From NCBI RefSeq assembly GCF_035917675.1, contig NZ_CP109104.1, positions 3,162,001-3,226,000 on the forward strand: 64,000 nt of DNA. The letters are read 5' to 3'. The translations under genes and the position numbers were made by a program. A model generated the notes under the pieces. That model had not been told where the DNA came from. It made no database searches and was given only the letters and a program-made list of their open reading frames with translations. Positions 23,788 through 31,439 of the stretch are shown piece after piece (position 1 is the first letter of the stretch; each line of letters starts with the position of its first letter). Source of the stretch: Streptomyces sp. NBC_01775. Lineage in GTDB: Bacteria; Actinomycetota; Actinomycetes; Streptomycetales; Streptomycetaceae.

Positions 23788-24765
23788 GTGGACCACCCCG
23801 TAGATCTCGCCACCGCACTCCAGCCCCGCCCTCCCTCTCCGCTCCAAGAGGTCGAGGACGAGCGGTTCACCCGCCGAGGCGTACGCCTGCTGCTCAAGCG
23901 GGAAGACCTCATCCATACGACGCTGCCGCGATCGTGGGACATAGCTGCGCTTGGACCAGTGGAGCTGTACCCTCCCGGCAATAAGTGGCGCAAACTCGCC
24001 CCTAATCTGCGGGCCGTCGCCGCCTCGGAGCACCGTCGGCTGCTGACGTTCGGGGGCGCCTACTCCAACCATCTGCGGGCCACGGCGGCGGCCGGCAGGC
24101 TGCTGGGGCTGCGCACCGTCGGGGTGGTGCGCGGCCAGGAACTCGCCGACCGGCCGCTGAACGCGTCGCTGGCACAGTGCGCGGCGGACGGCATGCTGCT
24201 GCACTTCGTCTCCCGCGCCGACTACCGCCGCCGCACCGATCCGGAGTGGCACCGCGAGCTGCTCGACCGCTTCGGCCCGTGCGCGTTGATCCCGGAGGGA
24301 GGCAGCAACGCGGCGGCCGTACGCGGGTGCGTGCCGCTGGGCGAGGAGCTGCGCGGGCGCACGGACATCGCGGCCGTCGCCTGCGGGACCGGAGGCACCC
24401 TGGCGGGCATGGCGGCAGGCCTTTCCGCAGGTCAGCGGGCACTTGGCGTGGCAGTACTGAAGGGCGGCTTCCTGCCCGGGGAGGTGCGCCGGCTCCAGGC
24501 CGAGACCTTCGGCGAACCGCGCGGCGACTGGTCGGTGGAAGAGCGCTTCCACGGCGGCGGCTATGCGCGGACCGGCACGGAGCTGGCCGCCTTCGCGCGG
24601 GATTTTTCCGGGCGGCACGGGCTGCCGCCACTGGAACACATCTATGTCGCCAAGCTGCTGTACGCGCTCACACGGCTCGCCGAGGAGGGCACCTTCACCT
24701 CGGGCAGCACCGTGACGGCGGTCGTCACGGGGCAGGCGCACCCGTCAATCACTGACACAGAGTGA
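23788..24765 (+). CDS. chimeric D-cysteine desulfhydrase/ACC deaminase-like PLP enzyme
   Basis: A 325-residue pyridoxal-phosphate enzyme. Residues 1-62 are encoded by the element and residues 63-325 by the host. The element part repeats the family N-terminus (PPSPLQEVEDERFTRRGVRL, LLKREDLIHTTLP), followed by an extra 15-residue linker (RSWDIAALGPVELYP) that is the translated attP arm. The host part starts at P-GNKWRKLAPN, with the PLP Schiff-base lysine at 66, then FGGAYSNHLRATAAAG and the phosphate-binding ACGTGGTLAGMA. Members deaminate D-cysteine or 1-aminocyclopropane-1-carboxylate. Whether the linker is tolerated is unknown. The start is GTG at 23788, with an upstream region resembling that of the remnant at 19093. 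Confidence 0.85.
   Translation: MDHPVDLATALQPRPPSPLQEVEDERFTRRGVRLLLKREDLIHTTLPRSWDIAALGPVELYPPGNKWRKLAPNLRAVAASEHRRLLTFGGAYSNHLRATAAAGRLLGLRTVGVVRGQELADRPLNASLAQCAADGMLLHFVSRADYRRRTDPEWHRELLDRFGPCALIPEGGSNAAAVRGCVPLGEELRGRTDIAAVACGTGGTLAGMAAGLSAGQRALGVAVLKGGFLPGEVRRLQAETFGEPRGDWSVEERFHGGGYARTGTELAAFARDFSGRHGLPPLEHIYVAKLLYALTRLAEEGTFTSGSTVTAVVTGQAHPSITDTE
23950..24000. other. attR, right attachment junction
   Basis: The element side has ACCAGT (23955-23960) and TGTAC (23966-23970). The core CCCG is at 23974-23977, and host sequence GCAATAAGTGG follows. Joined with the attL arm, the sequence forms a symmetric dyad centred on CC, as expected for a serine-integrase attP. Confidence 0.8.
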
Positions 24766-24871
24766 CGAAATTCGCCACTTTCCGTGTTCATCAACTCGCA
24801 CCCGCCCATGCCCCCTTGACTCTCCGTAATCGAATCGCGGACCCCCACGACCACTCGCGCTCACCACGGCC

Positions 24872-24893
24872 CCGCCCCCAGGGGCGGGTTTCG
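24872..24893 (+). terminator. terminator of the chimeric enzyme gene
   Basis: Perfect 8-bp stem CCCGCCCC/GGGGCGGG (24872-24879 with 24882-24889) with a 2-nt loop, followed by TTTC. Confidence 0.65.
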
Positions 24894-24920
24894 GCCCTTG
24901 TCGGAGCGTGTGCCTCACGG

Positions 24921-24948
24921 GGTTATGAACGCATCAGGTGACGGGTAC
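24921..24948 (+). promoter_or_regulatory. SigB/SigH-type promoter candidate
   Basis: GGTTAT (24921-24926), 16-bp spacer, then GGGTAC (24943-24948) closely fits the consensus of SigB-family factors in Streptomyces (GNNTN14-16GGGTAC/T). It lies upstream of an operon that encodes such a sigma factor, so autoregulation is plausible. Confidence 0.5.
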
Positions 24949-25276
24949 TGAACTGACAGGCCCCTTCTACCGACCACCCCGACCCCGCGGCCGGACACTC
25001 ACGGTGGCCGAAGGGGCCCGGACTCCCCCGGGAGAAGCTGCCAGTGGCATTCCCACTTTGCCAACGCAGCGTAATCGCCAAGGATTTGAGGGCTCCAACC
25101 CCTAGCCACAGAAAGTGCCCATGTGTTTACTATGGGTGACGCTCGTGGGATGAGGCGGCATAGATCTATGCGTGCGGCATCGTGACACGGATCGCGATAG
25201 CGTCGCTGACGAAAACGAACCAGCAGCCGCTTCGGCCCGCGAAGGCCCAACGGCTCGTGTCACCTTGGAGGTGAGG

Positions 25277-25690
25277 GTGTCCCAGATCGCAGGCGAGCCC
25301 GCATCGCAGGACTTCGTCGAGGTCCGGCTGCCGGCCGCGGGTGCCTATCTGTCGGTGCTGCGGACGGCCACAGCCGGGCTCGCGGCCCGCTTGGACTTCA
25401 CCCTCGACGAGATCGAGGATCTGCGGATCGCCGTGGACGAGGCGTGCGCGATCCTGCTCCAGCAGGCCGTCCCCGGCTCCGTACTCAGTTGTGTCTTCAA
25501 GCTCGTCGGCGACTCGCTGCGCGTCACCGTATCGGCGCCGACGACCGATGGCCGTGCCCCGGAACGCGACACCTTCGCGTGGACGGTGCTCTCGGCCCTG
25601 GCCGGTGAGGTGGATTCAACAGTGTCGGACGACCGAACCGTCAGCATCAGCCTGCACAAGAAGCGCGGTGCGGGCCCCGGAGCGTCGTGA
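25277..25690 (+). CDS. anti-sigma factor, RsbW/PrsH-like serine kinase fold
   Basis: A 137-residue GHKL-type protein (VEVRLPAAGAYLSVLRTATA, DEIEDLRIAVDEACAILLQQ with the N-box region). It is the expected antagonist of the SigH-type sigma factor encoded next. In S. coelicolor the corresponding protein (PrsH/UshX) binds SigH. The GTG at 25277 is chosen because GGAGG lies 5 nt upstream and the N-terminus SQIAGEP matches the family; an in-frame GTG at 25172 would add 35 residues. Its TGA overlaps the sigma start. Confidence 0.88.
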   Translation: MSQIAGEPASQDFVEVRLPAAGAYLSVLRTATAGLAARLDFTLDEIEDLRIAVDEACAILLQQAVPGSVLSCVFKLVGDSLRVTVSAPTTDGRAPERDTFAWTVLSALAGEVDSTVSDDRTVSISLHKKRGAGPGAS

Positions 25691-26637
25691 CCGAGCACGA
25701 GGCAAGGGAGATGTGGGCAGGCCGCCACAGCGCGGTCCCCCTGGGCATTCCTGAGCAGCAGGCCCGGCCGCACCCGGCCGACCCCGCGAGTCAGCGACCG
25801 GAGCAGGCAGATCGGGCGGACGCGATGGACCAGCAGCACGAGAAGCGCGAGCGGCCCGGCCACGGCGATCCGCGCGGGCTGGACCCGCACGACCGCAGTG
25901 GCGCGCGGGCGCTCTTCATCGAACTGCGCAAGCTGCCCGAGGGCTCCGAGCGCTCGGAGCTGCGCAACCACCTGGTGCGCATGCACCTGCCGCTGGTGGA
26001 ACACCTTGCCCGCCGCTTCCGCAACCGGGGCGAGCCGCTCGACGACCTGACCCAGGTCGCCACGATCGGCCTGATCAAGTCCGTGGACCGGTTCGACCCC
26101 GAGCGGGGCGTCGAGTTCTCGACCTACGCGACCCCGACGGTCGTCGGCGAGATCAAGCGGCACTTCCGCGACAAGGGTTGGGCGGTGCGGGTGCCCCGCC
26201 GGCTCCAGGAACTGCGGCTGTCCCTCACCTCCGCGACGGCGGAGCTGTCCCAGCAGCACGGGCGCGCCCCGACCGTGCACGAGCTGGCCCAGCGCCTGTC
26301 GATCTCGGAGGAGGAGGTCCTGGAGGGCCTGGAGTCGGCCAACGCCTACAGCACCCTCTCGCTGGACGTGCCCGACACCGACGACGAGTCGCCGGCCGTC
26401 GCCGACACGCTCGGCGCGGAGGACGACGCACTGGAGGGTGTGGAGTACCGCGAATCCCTCAAGCCGCTGCTGGAGGAACTGCCGCCGCGCGAGAAGAAGA
26501 TCCTGCTGCTGCGGTTCTTCGGCAACATGACCCAGTCCCAGATCGCACAGGAGGTCGGCATCTCCCAGATGCACGTCTCCAGGCTCCTCGCCAGGACCCT
26601 GGCCCAGCTACGGGACAGGCTGCTCGTCGAGGAGTGA
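25687..26637 (+). CDS. sigH: stress sigma factor of the SigB/SigF/SigG subfamily (SigH)
   Basis: A 316-residue sigma factor. An N-terminal charged extension (about 70 residues) precedes region 2 (VRMHLPLVEHLARRF, DDLTQVATIGLIKSVDRFDP, GVEFSTYATPTVVGEIKRHF), region 3 (GRAPTVHELAQRLSISEEEV) and region 4 with its HTH (QSQIAQEVGISQMHVSRLLA). The GTG at 25687 overlaps the anti-sigma stop. Internal starts (MDQQHEKRERP, residue 47) could give a shorter form, as reported for S. coelicolor SigH, which responds to osmotic stress and affects sporulation septation. Assignment to sigH rests on the neighbourhood with wblE and the anti-sigma gene. Confidence 0.85.
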   Translation: MTEHEAREMWAGRHSAVPLGIPEQQARPHPADPASQRPEQADRADAMDQQHEKRERPGHGDPRGLDPHDRSGARALFIELRKLPEGSERSELRNHLVRMHLPLVEHLARRFRNRGEPLDDLTQVATIGLIKSVDRFDPERGVEFSTYATPTVVGEIKRHFRDKGWAVRVPRRLQELRLSLTSATAELSQQHGRAPTVHELAQRLSISEEEVLEGLESANAYSTLSLDVPDTDDESPAVADTLGAEDDALEGVEYRESLKPLLEELPPREKKILLLRFFGNMTQSQIAQEVGISQMHVSRLLARTLAQLRDRLLVEE

Positions 26638-26650
26638 TCTCTGTCGTTCT

Positions 26651-26690
26651 CATGCGGCTGGGGAGGGCATCCGCCCTCCCCAGCCGCATG
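26651..26690. terminator. bidirectional terminator after sigH
   Basis: A perfect 18-bp stem, CATGCGGCTGGGGAGGGC with its complement (26651-26668 and 26673-26690), and a 4-nt loop between convergent genes. Confidence 0.85.
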
Positions 26691-26701
26691 AAGAGCGCAG
26701 C

Positions 26702-27145
26702 TCAGTTCCTCGGGCCGATACCCAGAGCCTGGGTCGCCGTCGGGTTCACCAGGCAGACCAGCACGGCCACGGCCGCGACGGCCGTCGCCACCGCGGCTGC
26801 GGTGAGGGCGCCACCGTTCTGGACCATCGTCCAGCTCACCGGCAGGGCGATGAGCTGGACGATCATCGAAGGGCCCCGGCTCCAGCGCCGCCGCAGCCAC
26901 AGCCCCCGCGCGGCAGCCAACGGCAGCGCGGACAGGGCGAGCACGGTCACGGCGAGCGTGGCCGCCTGCGTCATGTCGTCCGGCTTCCCGGTGACCAGCA
27001 TCACCAGCGAGACGACCCCGAACCCGGCCACGACCAGCCCCTCCAGACCCGTCAGCACGGCGGCTGCCAGGATCCTGCGCGGCCGGGCGGTCCCCGGGCT
27101 CTCCGTATCCGTCACAGTCTCTGTCTCGGTCAGGCTCTCGCTCAC
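26702..27145 (-). CDS. four-helix membrane protein of unknown function
   Basis: A 147-residue protein. A Glu/Thr-rich cytoplasmic N-terminus (SESLTETETVTDTES) and RPRR precede four hydrophobic segments (AAAVLTGLEGLVVAGFGVVS; ATLAVTVLALSALPLAA; SMIVQLIALPVSW; AVATAVAAVAVLVCLVN). RGLWLRRRWSRGP links helices 2 and 3. It resembles small actinobacterial integral membrane proteins without known role. It is convergent with sigH and divergent from the lipid kinase. Confidence 0.8.
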   Translation of the reverse strand: MSESLTETETVTDTESPGTARPRRILAAAVLTGLEGLVVAGFGVVSLVMLVTGKPDDMTQAATLAVTVLALSALPLAAARGLWLRRRWSRGPSMIVQLIALPVSWTMVQNGGALTAAAVATAVAAVAVLVCLVNPTATQALGIGPRN

Positions 27146-27217
27146 ACGGGAAGCCTAGCCCTCCCCCGCGAGGCGAGGACTGGGCCGCCGTACCCCGCGG
27201 TAGGTACGCTTCACCCC

Positions 27218-28186
27218 ATGCGCGCACTCCTCGTGGTCAACCCGGCAGCCACCACCACCAGCGCGCGGACGCGTGACGTGCTGGCACACGCGCTCGCCAG
27301 CGACCTCAAGCTGGAGGTCGCCACCACGGAGTACCGCGGCCACGCCCGCGACCTCGCCCGCCAGGCCGCGCAGAGCGGCAGCGCGGAGCTGGTGATCGCG
27401 CTCGGCGGCGACGGCACCGTCAACGAGGTCGTCAACGGGCTGCTGCACGAGGGCCCGGACCCCGAACGCCTGCCGCGCCTGGCGGTCGTGCCCGGCGGCT
27501 CCACGAATGTCTTCGCACGCGCCCTGGGCATGCCCAACCACGTGGTGGAGGCGACGGGCGCGCTGCTGGACGCGCTGGAGTCGCGCAGTGAGAGAACTGT
27601 CGGCCTGGGGCTGGCCGGCGGTGTTCCGGGAACGGACGACGCCGAAATCCCGCCGCGCTGGTTCACTTTCACAGCAGGGCTGGGATTCGACGCCGGAGTG
27701 ATCGGCAGGGTCGAGCAACAGCGCGAGCGCGGAAAGCGATCGACGCACTCCCTTTATGTGCGTCAGGTCATGCGGCAGTTCCTGAAGGAACCGCACCGCA
27801 GCAAAGGAACGATCACACTGCGCAGGCAGAGTGAGGATCCGATCGAAGACCTGGCGCTGTCGATGGTGTGCAACACCGCGCCGTGGTCGTACCTGGGCAA
27901 CAAGCCCCTGTACGCGGCCCCCGAGGCATCCTTCGACACCGGCCTTGACGTGCTGGGACTCTCCCGGCTGACCCCCGCGGCCGTCAGCCGTTACGCGACT
28001 CAGCTGCTCACTTCGAGCCCCGAACGGGGACCCCGCGGTAAGCACGCGGTTACGCTGCACGACCTCACGGACTTCACCTTGCATTCGCAGGTTCCACTGC
28101 CGTTTCAGGTGGATGGTGACCACCTGGGGCTGCGTACGAGCGTGAGCTTCACAGGCGTTCGCCGTGCACTGCGTGTGATTGTGTAA
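27218..28186 (+). CDS. diacylglycerol kinase-family lipid kinase
   Basis: A 322-residue DAGK_cat/YegS-like protein. N-terminal ALLVVNPAATTTSARTRD, the nucleotide-binding ALGGDGTVNEVVNGLL (about residues 65-80), GGSTNVFARALG (about 95) and the C-terminal substrate lobe with LSMVCNTAPWSYLGNKPLY. It phosphorylates a diacylglycerol or related lipid at the membrane using ATP, probably recycling diacylglycerol to phosphatidate. The start ATG at 27218 leaves 72 bp to the divergent membrane-protein gene. Confidence 0.9.
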   Translation: MRALLVVNPAATTTSARTRDVLAHALASDLKLEVATTEYRGHARDLARQAAQSGSAELVIALGGDGTVNEVVNGLLHEGPDPERLPRLAVVPGGSTNVFARALGMPNHVVEATGALLDALESRSERTVGLGLAGGVPGTDDAEIPPRWFTFTAGLGFDAGVIGRVEQQRERGKRSTHSLYVRQVMRQFLKEPHRSKGTITLRRQSEDPIEDLALSMVCNTAPWSYLGNKPLYAAPEASFDTGLDVLGLSRLTPAAVSRYATQLLTSSPERGPRGKHAVTLHDLTDFTLHSQVPLPFQVDGDHLGLRTSVSFTGVRRALRVIV

Positions 28187-28502
28187 GTCGAAGAGCCTAA
28201 AGTCCTTCCACTCGAACGTTTAGACCAGGATCCACCCACTGGAATGACGGCTGTGAGCTAGGCGACACCAAGGATTCAAAAAAAACTTTCCGGAAGGGGT
28301 TGTATCCGTCGCCGAGGTTTGCGAGTCTCTTCATGGCGATCGGGACGGCCCACTACTTGGGCCCCCTTGAGAGTCCGAATCCCCTCCTTCTCATCTCAGT
28401 GGGACCCGCATCACAGTTGTGTGGCCCCTCTTCACCCGTGAGGGGATTCGTGAAAGCGTTCACATTCACAAGCAATGCCACACACGAGGAGAGGTAGCAG
28501 CC
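28187..28502 (+). promoter_or_regulatory. wblE upstream region
   Basis: 316 bp without a gene. It contains an unusual run of eight or nine A around 28280, the inverted repeat GGCCCA-CTACT-TGGGCC (28347-28363), and GTGAA-AGCG-TTCAC (28450-28463), the last about 40 nt before the wblE ATG where it would cover the promoter or transcript start. The ribosome site is GAGGAGAGG. Confidence 0.5.
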
Positions 28503-28766
28503 ATGGACTGGCGTCACCACGCCGTTTGCCGCGAGGAAGACCCCGAGCTGTTCTTCCCCATCGGCAACACTGGTCCTGCGCTGCTGCAGATCGAGGAAGC
28601 CAAGGCCGTCTGCCGCCGCTGCCCCGTCATGGAGCAGTGCCTGCAGTGGGCCCTGGAGTCCGGTCAGGACTCCGGTGTCTGGGGTGGCCTCAGCGAGGAT
28701 GAGCGCCGCGCGATGAAGCGCCGCGCCGCCCGCAACCGGGCGCGGAACAACGCCGCGACCGCCTGA
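28503..28766 (+). CDS. wblE: WhiB-family iron-sulfur regulator WblE
   Basis: An 87-residue WhiB-like protein. Four cysteines (9, 37, 40, 46; C-x27-C-x2-C-x5-C) bind a [4Fe-4S] cluster. GVWGGLSEDER is the family turn motif, and the basic tail KRRAARNRARNN contacts DNA. These proteins bind region 4 of the principal sigma factor and tune transcription in response to redox signals. WblE is the small, highly expressed Streptomyces form, orthologous to mycobacterial WhiB1; its placement next to the sigH, PdtaS-like and das loci supports the name. Monocistronic. Confidence 0.93.
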   Translation: MDWRHHAVCREEDPELFFPIGNTGPALLQIEEAKAVCRRCPVMEQCLQWALESGQDSGVWGGLSEDERRAMKRRAARNRARNNAATA

Positions 28767-28869
28767 AGCGCCGCCCTGCACCTAGCTGCAACCCCCGAGC
28801 CGCAGCGCGCAGAGCCCTCGGAGCGCCTAGCAGCAAGCAGAGCGCCCGCACACACAGAGCGTGAAGCGC

Positions 28870-28909
28870 TGAGCCCCCGGGTCCGTTCGTCAACGGACCC
28901 GGGGGCTCA
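28870..28909. terminator. bidirectional terminator after wblE
   Basis: A perfect 18-bp stem (TGAGCCCCCGGGTCCGTT and its complement, 28870-28887 with 28892-28909) with a 4-nt loop and CTTTTCG on the wblE side. It lies between convergent wblE and the kinase gene. Confidence 0.9.
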
Positions 28910-28923
28910 GTGCTTTTCGTGCG

Positions 28924-30414
28924 TCAGCGCTTTTCGCGCTTCTCCGTGAGCGGCAGGTCGAACAGCACCCGGGTGCCGCCCTCGGACACCGGCAGCATGT
29001 CGAAGCCGCCGCCCAACTCGCCCTCCACGAGCGTGCGTACGATCTGGAGTCCGAGGTTGCCCGCGCTCTTGGGGTCGAACCCCTCCGGCAGGCCACGGCC
29101 GTTGTCCTGGACGGTGACCAGCAGCCGGGCTCCGTCGTGGCCCGCGCCGCCCGTGCCGCCGCCGCGTACGGCGTGCACCTCGATGGCGCCCTGCTCCTCC
29201 GGTCCGAAGCCGTGCTCGATGGCGTTTTGCAGCACCTCGGTGAGCACCATGGACAGCGGGGTGGCGACCTCGGCGCCCAGGATGCCGAAGCGCCCGGTGC
29301 GACGGCCGGCGATCCGGCCGGGTGAGATCTCGGCGACCATGGCCAGGACCCGGTCGGCGATCTCGTCGAAGTCGACGCGCTCGTCCAGGTTCTGGGAGAG
29401 GGTCTCGTGCACGATCGCGATCGAGCCGACCCTGCGCACCGCCTCCTCGAGCGCCTCCTTGCCCCGGTCGGAGTCCATCCTGCGGGCCTGGAGGCGCAGC
29501 AGCGCCGCCACGGTCTGGAGGTTGTTCTTCACCCGGTGGTGGATCTCCCGGATGGTGGCGTCCTTGGTGATCAGCTCCCGCTCGCGGCGGCGTACTTCGG
29601 TGATGTCGCGCAGCAGGATGAGCGAACCGATGCGGGTGCCCTTGGGTTTGAGCGGGATGGCGCGCAACTGGACGACGCAGTCGGTGCCCTCGACCTCGGC
29701 GCCGCGCGGGGCCCAGCCGCTGGCGAGCTTGACCAGCGCCTCGTCCACCGGGCCGCGGGAGGGCGCGAGTTCGGCGGTGGCCTGGCCCAGATGCAGGCCC
29801 ACCAGGTCGGTGGCCAGACCGAGCCGGTGGTAGGCGGACAGGGCGTTGGGGCTGGCGTACTGCACGACGCCGTCCGCGTCGAGGCGGATGAGGCCGTCGC
29901 CCACCCGGGGCACGTGGTCCATGTCGACCTGGTGGCCGGGGAAGGGGAAGGTGCCGCCCGCGATCATCTGGGCGAGGTCGGAGGCGCTTTGGAGATAGGT
30001 CAGCTCCAGCCGGCTGGGGGTGCGCACGGTCAGCAGGTTGGTGTTGCGCGCGATCACGCCCAGCACCCGGCCCTCGCGGCGCACCGGGATCGACTCGACG
30101 CGTACGGGGACCTCCTCGCGCCACTCCGGGTCGCCCTCGCGCACGATCCGGCCCTCGTCCAGCGCCGCGTCCAGCAGCGGGCGGCGGCCCCTGGGCACGA
30201 GGTGGCCGACCATGTCGTCCTGGTGCGAGGTGGGGCCGGTGTTGGGCCGCATCTGCGCGACGGAGACATAGCGGGTCCCGTCGAGCGTGGGAACCCACAG
30301 GACCAGGTCCGCGAAGGAGAGGTCGGCCAGGAGCTGCCACTCGGACACCAGCAGATGGAGCCATTCCAGCTCGGCGTCCGAGAGCGCGGTGTGCTGGCGT
30401 ACGAGGTCGTTCAT
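28924..30414 (-). CDS. PdtaS-like sensor histidine kinase (HisKA_2)
   Basis: A 496-residue soluble kinase. An N-terminal GAF-like sensor (about residues 5-150: WLHLLVSEWQLLADLSFADL, RREGRVLGVIARNTNLL) is followed by a PAS-like domain (about 170-270) and the HisKA_2 dimerisation helix EIHHRVKNNLQTVAALLRLQ with the phospho-accepting His near residue 290. The ATPase domain shows VLTEVLQNAIEHGF (N-box), VQDNGRGLPEGFD and NLGLQIVRTLV. There is no membrane segment. In mycobacteria PdtaS works with the RNA-binding antiterminator PdtaR. The ATG at 30414 or three codons upstream could be the start. A dre-like DasR site lies upstream. Confidence 0.88.
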   Translation of the reverse strand: MNDLVRQHTALSDAELEWLHLLVSEWQLLADLSFADLVLWVPTLDGTRYVSVAQMRPNTGPTSHQDDMVGHLVPRGRRPLLDAALDEGRIVREGDPEWREEVPVRVESIPVRREGRVLGVIARNTNLLTVRTPSRLELTYLQSASDLAQMIAGGTFPFPGHQVDMDHVPRVGDGLIRLDADGVVQYASPNALSAYHRLGLATDLVGLHLGQATAELAPSRGPVDEALVKLASGWAPRGAEVEGTDCVVQLRAIPLKPKGTRIGSLILLRDITEVRRRERELITKDATIREIHHRVKNNLQTVAALLRLQARRMDSDRGKEALEEAVRRVGSIAIVHETLSQNLDERVDFDEIADRVLAMVAEISPGRIAGRRTGRFGILGAEVATPLSMVLTEVLQNAIEHGFGPEEQGAIEVHAVRGGGTGGAGHDGARLLVTVQDNGRGLPEGFDPKSAGNLGLQIVRTLVEGELGGGFDMLPVSEGGTRVLFDLPLTEKREKR

Positions 30415-30791
30415 GGAGGGCACCCGGCCGAGGGTACCGGCAGGACGCCGGGGCTCCGGCGGGGGTGGGCGTGGAGGCGCGGGAGAAGTGGGAGAACAGC
30501 GGGGGAAGAAGGGGGAACACCGGTGCGAACCGGGGCGTCGACCTGTGCGATTCCATAGACAGAGCGCCGTGGTCTAGTCCACAATCCTCGGGACAGGACT
30601 TCTGCCCTCCCCGCACAGGAGGGCAGATCGAGGCCCGTGCCGCTCTCTGCCCTGACAGCGGCGGGCCTTGCAGCTCCGGGCTGCGGTGCCGGGCGGGTTG
30701 AGGGTCCCGCCCCGGTGCCGCGGCCCGAAGTGCTTTCCGGGAGCTCTCCGGAGGGCCCGCGCGGCTCAGGCCCGCGGCTCAGGCCCGCGGC
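30415..30791. other. intergenic region upstream of the PdtaS-like kinase
   Basis: 377 bp. It holds a purine-rich stretch (about 30470-30520) just before the kinase gene, a dre-like site at 30570 and a short tandem repeat at its right end. No gene seen. Confidence 0.5.
30570..30581. promoter_or_regulatory. dre-like DasR binding site
   Basis: TGGTCTAGTCCA matches the dre core TGGTCTAGACCA at 11 of 12 positions. It is 156 bp upstream of the kinase start and 211 bp beyond the aldolase stop, so the kinase is the likely target. Confidence 0.5.
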
Positions 30792-30797
30792 TCAGGC
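30761..30797. repeat. 13-bp tandem repeat, nearly three copies
   Basis: GCGGCTCAGGCCC at 30761-30773 and 30774-30786, and GCGGCTCAGGC at 30787-30797. The last copy overlaps the stop and final codons of the aldolase gene, so copy-number change could alter its 3' end. Confidence 0.8.
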
Positions 30798-31439
30798 GTG
30801 CTGGATCGCGTCGTCGGGGGACACGGGGAACGTGGTCGTCCTGTCGCCGAGGGTGAGCGCACGGTAGGTCGCCGTCGCCGCCTCCTCCAGGTTCATGGCG
30901 CGGCGGAAGGCCATGCCGACGTCCTCGCCGAGCGCGGAGCAGCCGTGGTTGCCGAGGATCACGCAGTTGTGGGCCTTGGCCTGTTCGGCTGCGGTGTCGG
31001 CCAGCTCGTCGGAGCCGTTGGGGTGGAAGTCGGTGCGGCCGACGGAGCGGACATAGACGGCGTGGTCCAGGGTGAGCAGGCGGATCTCGTAGCCGAGGGC
31101 GTCCACGAGCACGGCGTGCTGCGGGTGTATGTGGACGATCGCGTTCGTGTCCTCGCGCACGCGGTAGGTGCGCTGGTGCAGCTTCCACTCGCTGGATGGC
31201 CGCGGGTTGTCGGCCGGGGTGCCGGCGACGACCTCGCCCTGGAGGTTCATCGTGCTGAAGTCCTCGGGGACGAGCCGGTCGAGCCAGGTGCCCGAGGCCG
31301 TGACGACGAACTCGTCGGAGCCGGGGAGCCGGGCCGACAGGTTGCCGCCGCTGGCGAGGACGAAGCCCTGCCGTACGGCTGTGCTGCCGACGTCGATGAG
31401 CTGCTCGATCAGGCCCTCGACGGTGGTCGCCTTCTTCAT
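30792..31439 (-). CDS. class II aldolase/adducin-family protein
   Basis: A 215-residue zinc aldolase related to L-fuculose/L-ribulose phosphate enzymes. The start region is GFVLASGGNLSAR, followed by FVVTASGTWLDRL. The catalytic acid lies in PSSEWKLHQ and zinc ligands in IVHIHPQHA and the third His in GNHGC. The likely reaction is retro-aldol cleavage or epimerisation of a sugar phosphate; substrate unknown. Its ATG at 31439 overlaps the stop of the SorC regulator (ATGA), so the two form a transcriptional and translational unit. Confidence 0.88.
   Translation of the reverse strand: MKKATTVEGLIEQLIDVGSTAVRQGFVLASGGNLSARLPGSDEFVVTASGTWLDRLVPEDFSTMNLQGEVVAGTPADNPRPSSEWKLHQRTYRVREDTNAIVHIHPQHAVLVDALGYEIRLLTLDHAVYVRSVGRTDFHPNGSDELADTAAEQAKAHNCVILGNHGCSALGEDVGMAFRRAMNLEEAATATYRALTLGDRTTTFPVSPDDAIQHA

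Larger units (their letters stand above)
19222..23974. mobile_element. 4.75-kb serine-integrase integrative element
   Basis: The boundaries are set by the split target gene and the common core CCCG at 19222-19225 and 23974-23977. Contents are a large serine integrase, a structured non-coding stretch, an XRE/DUF397 pair, three overlapping small genes, and a replacement 5' end for the target gene. No replication, transfer, capsid or clear excisionase gene is visible, so it is a minimal or decayed mobile element. G+C is visibly lower than in flanking genes, and a TTA codon is present in the XRE gene. Confidence 0.88.
24766..25276. other. intergenic region upstream of the anti-sigma/sigH operon
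   Basis: 511 bp holding the enzyme gene's terminator on the left, a SigB-type promoter candidate in the middle and the ribosome site of the anti-sigma gene at the right. Another in-frame GTG at 25172 exists but the start at 25277 is better. No other gene seen. Confidence 0.6.

Noticed and set aside
28216..28227. dre-like sequence ACGTTTAGACCA after the lipid kinase gene
   Set aside because: Only 9 of 12 positions match the dre core and the left half is broken; much weaker than the sites at 30570 and 38767.
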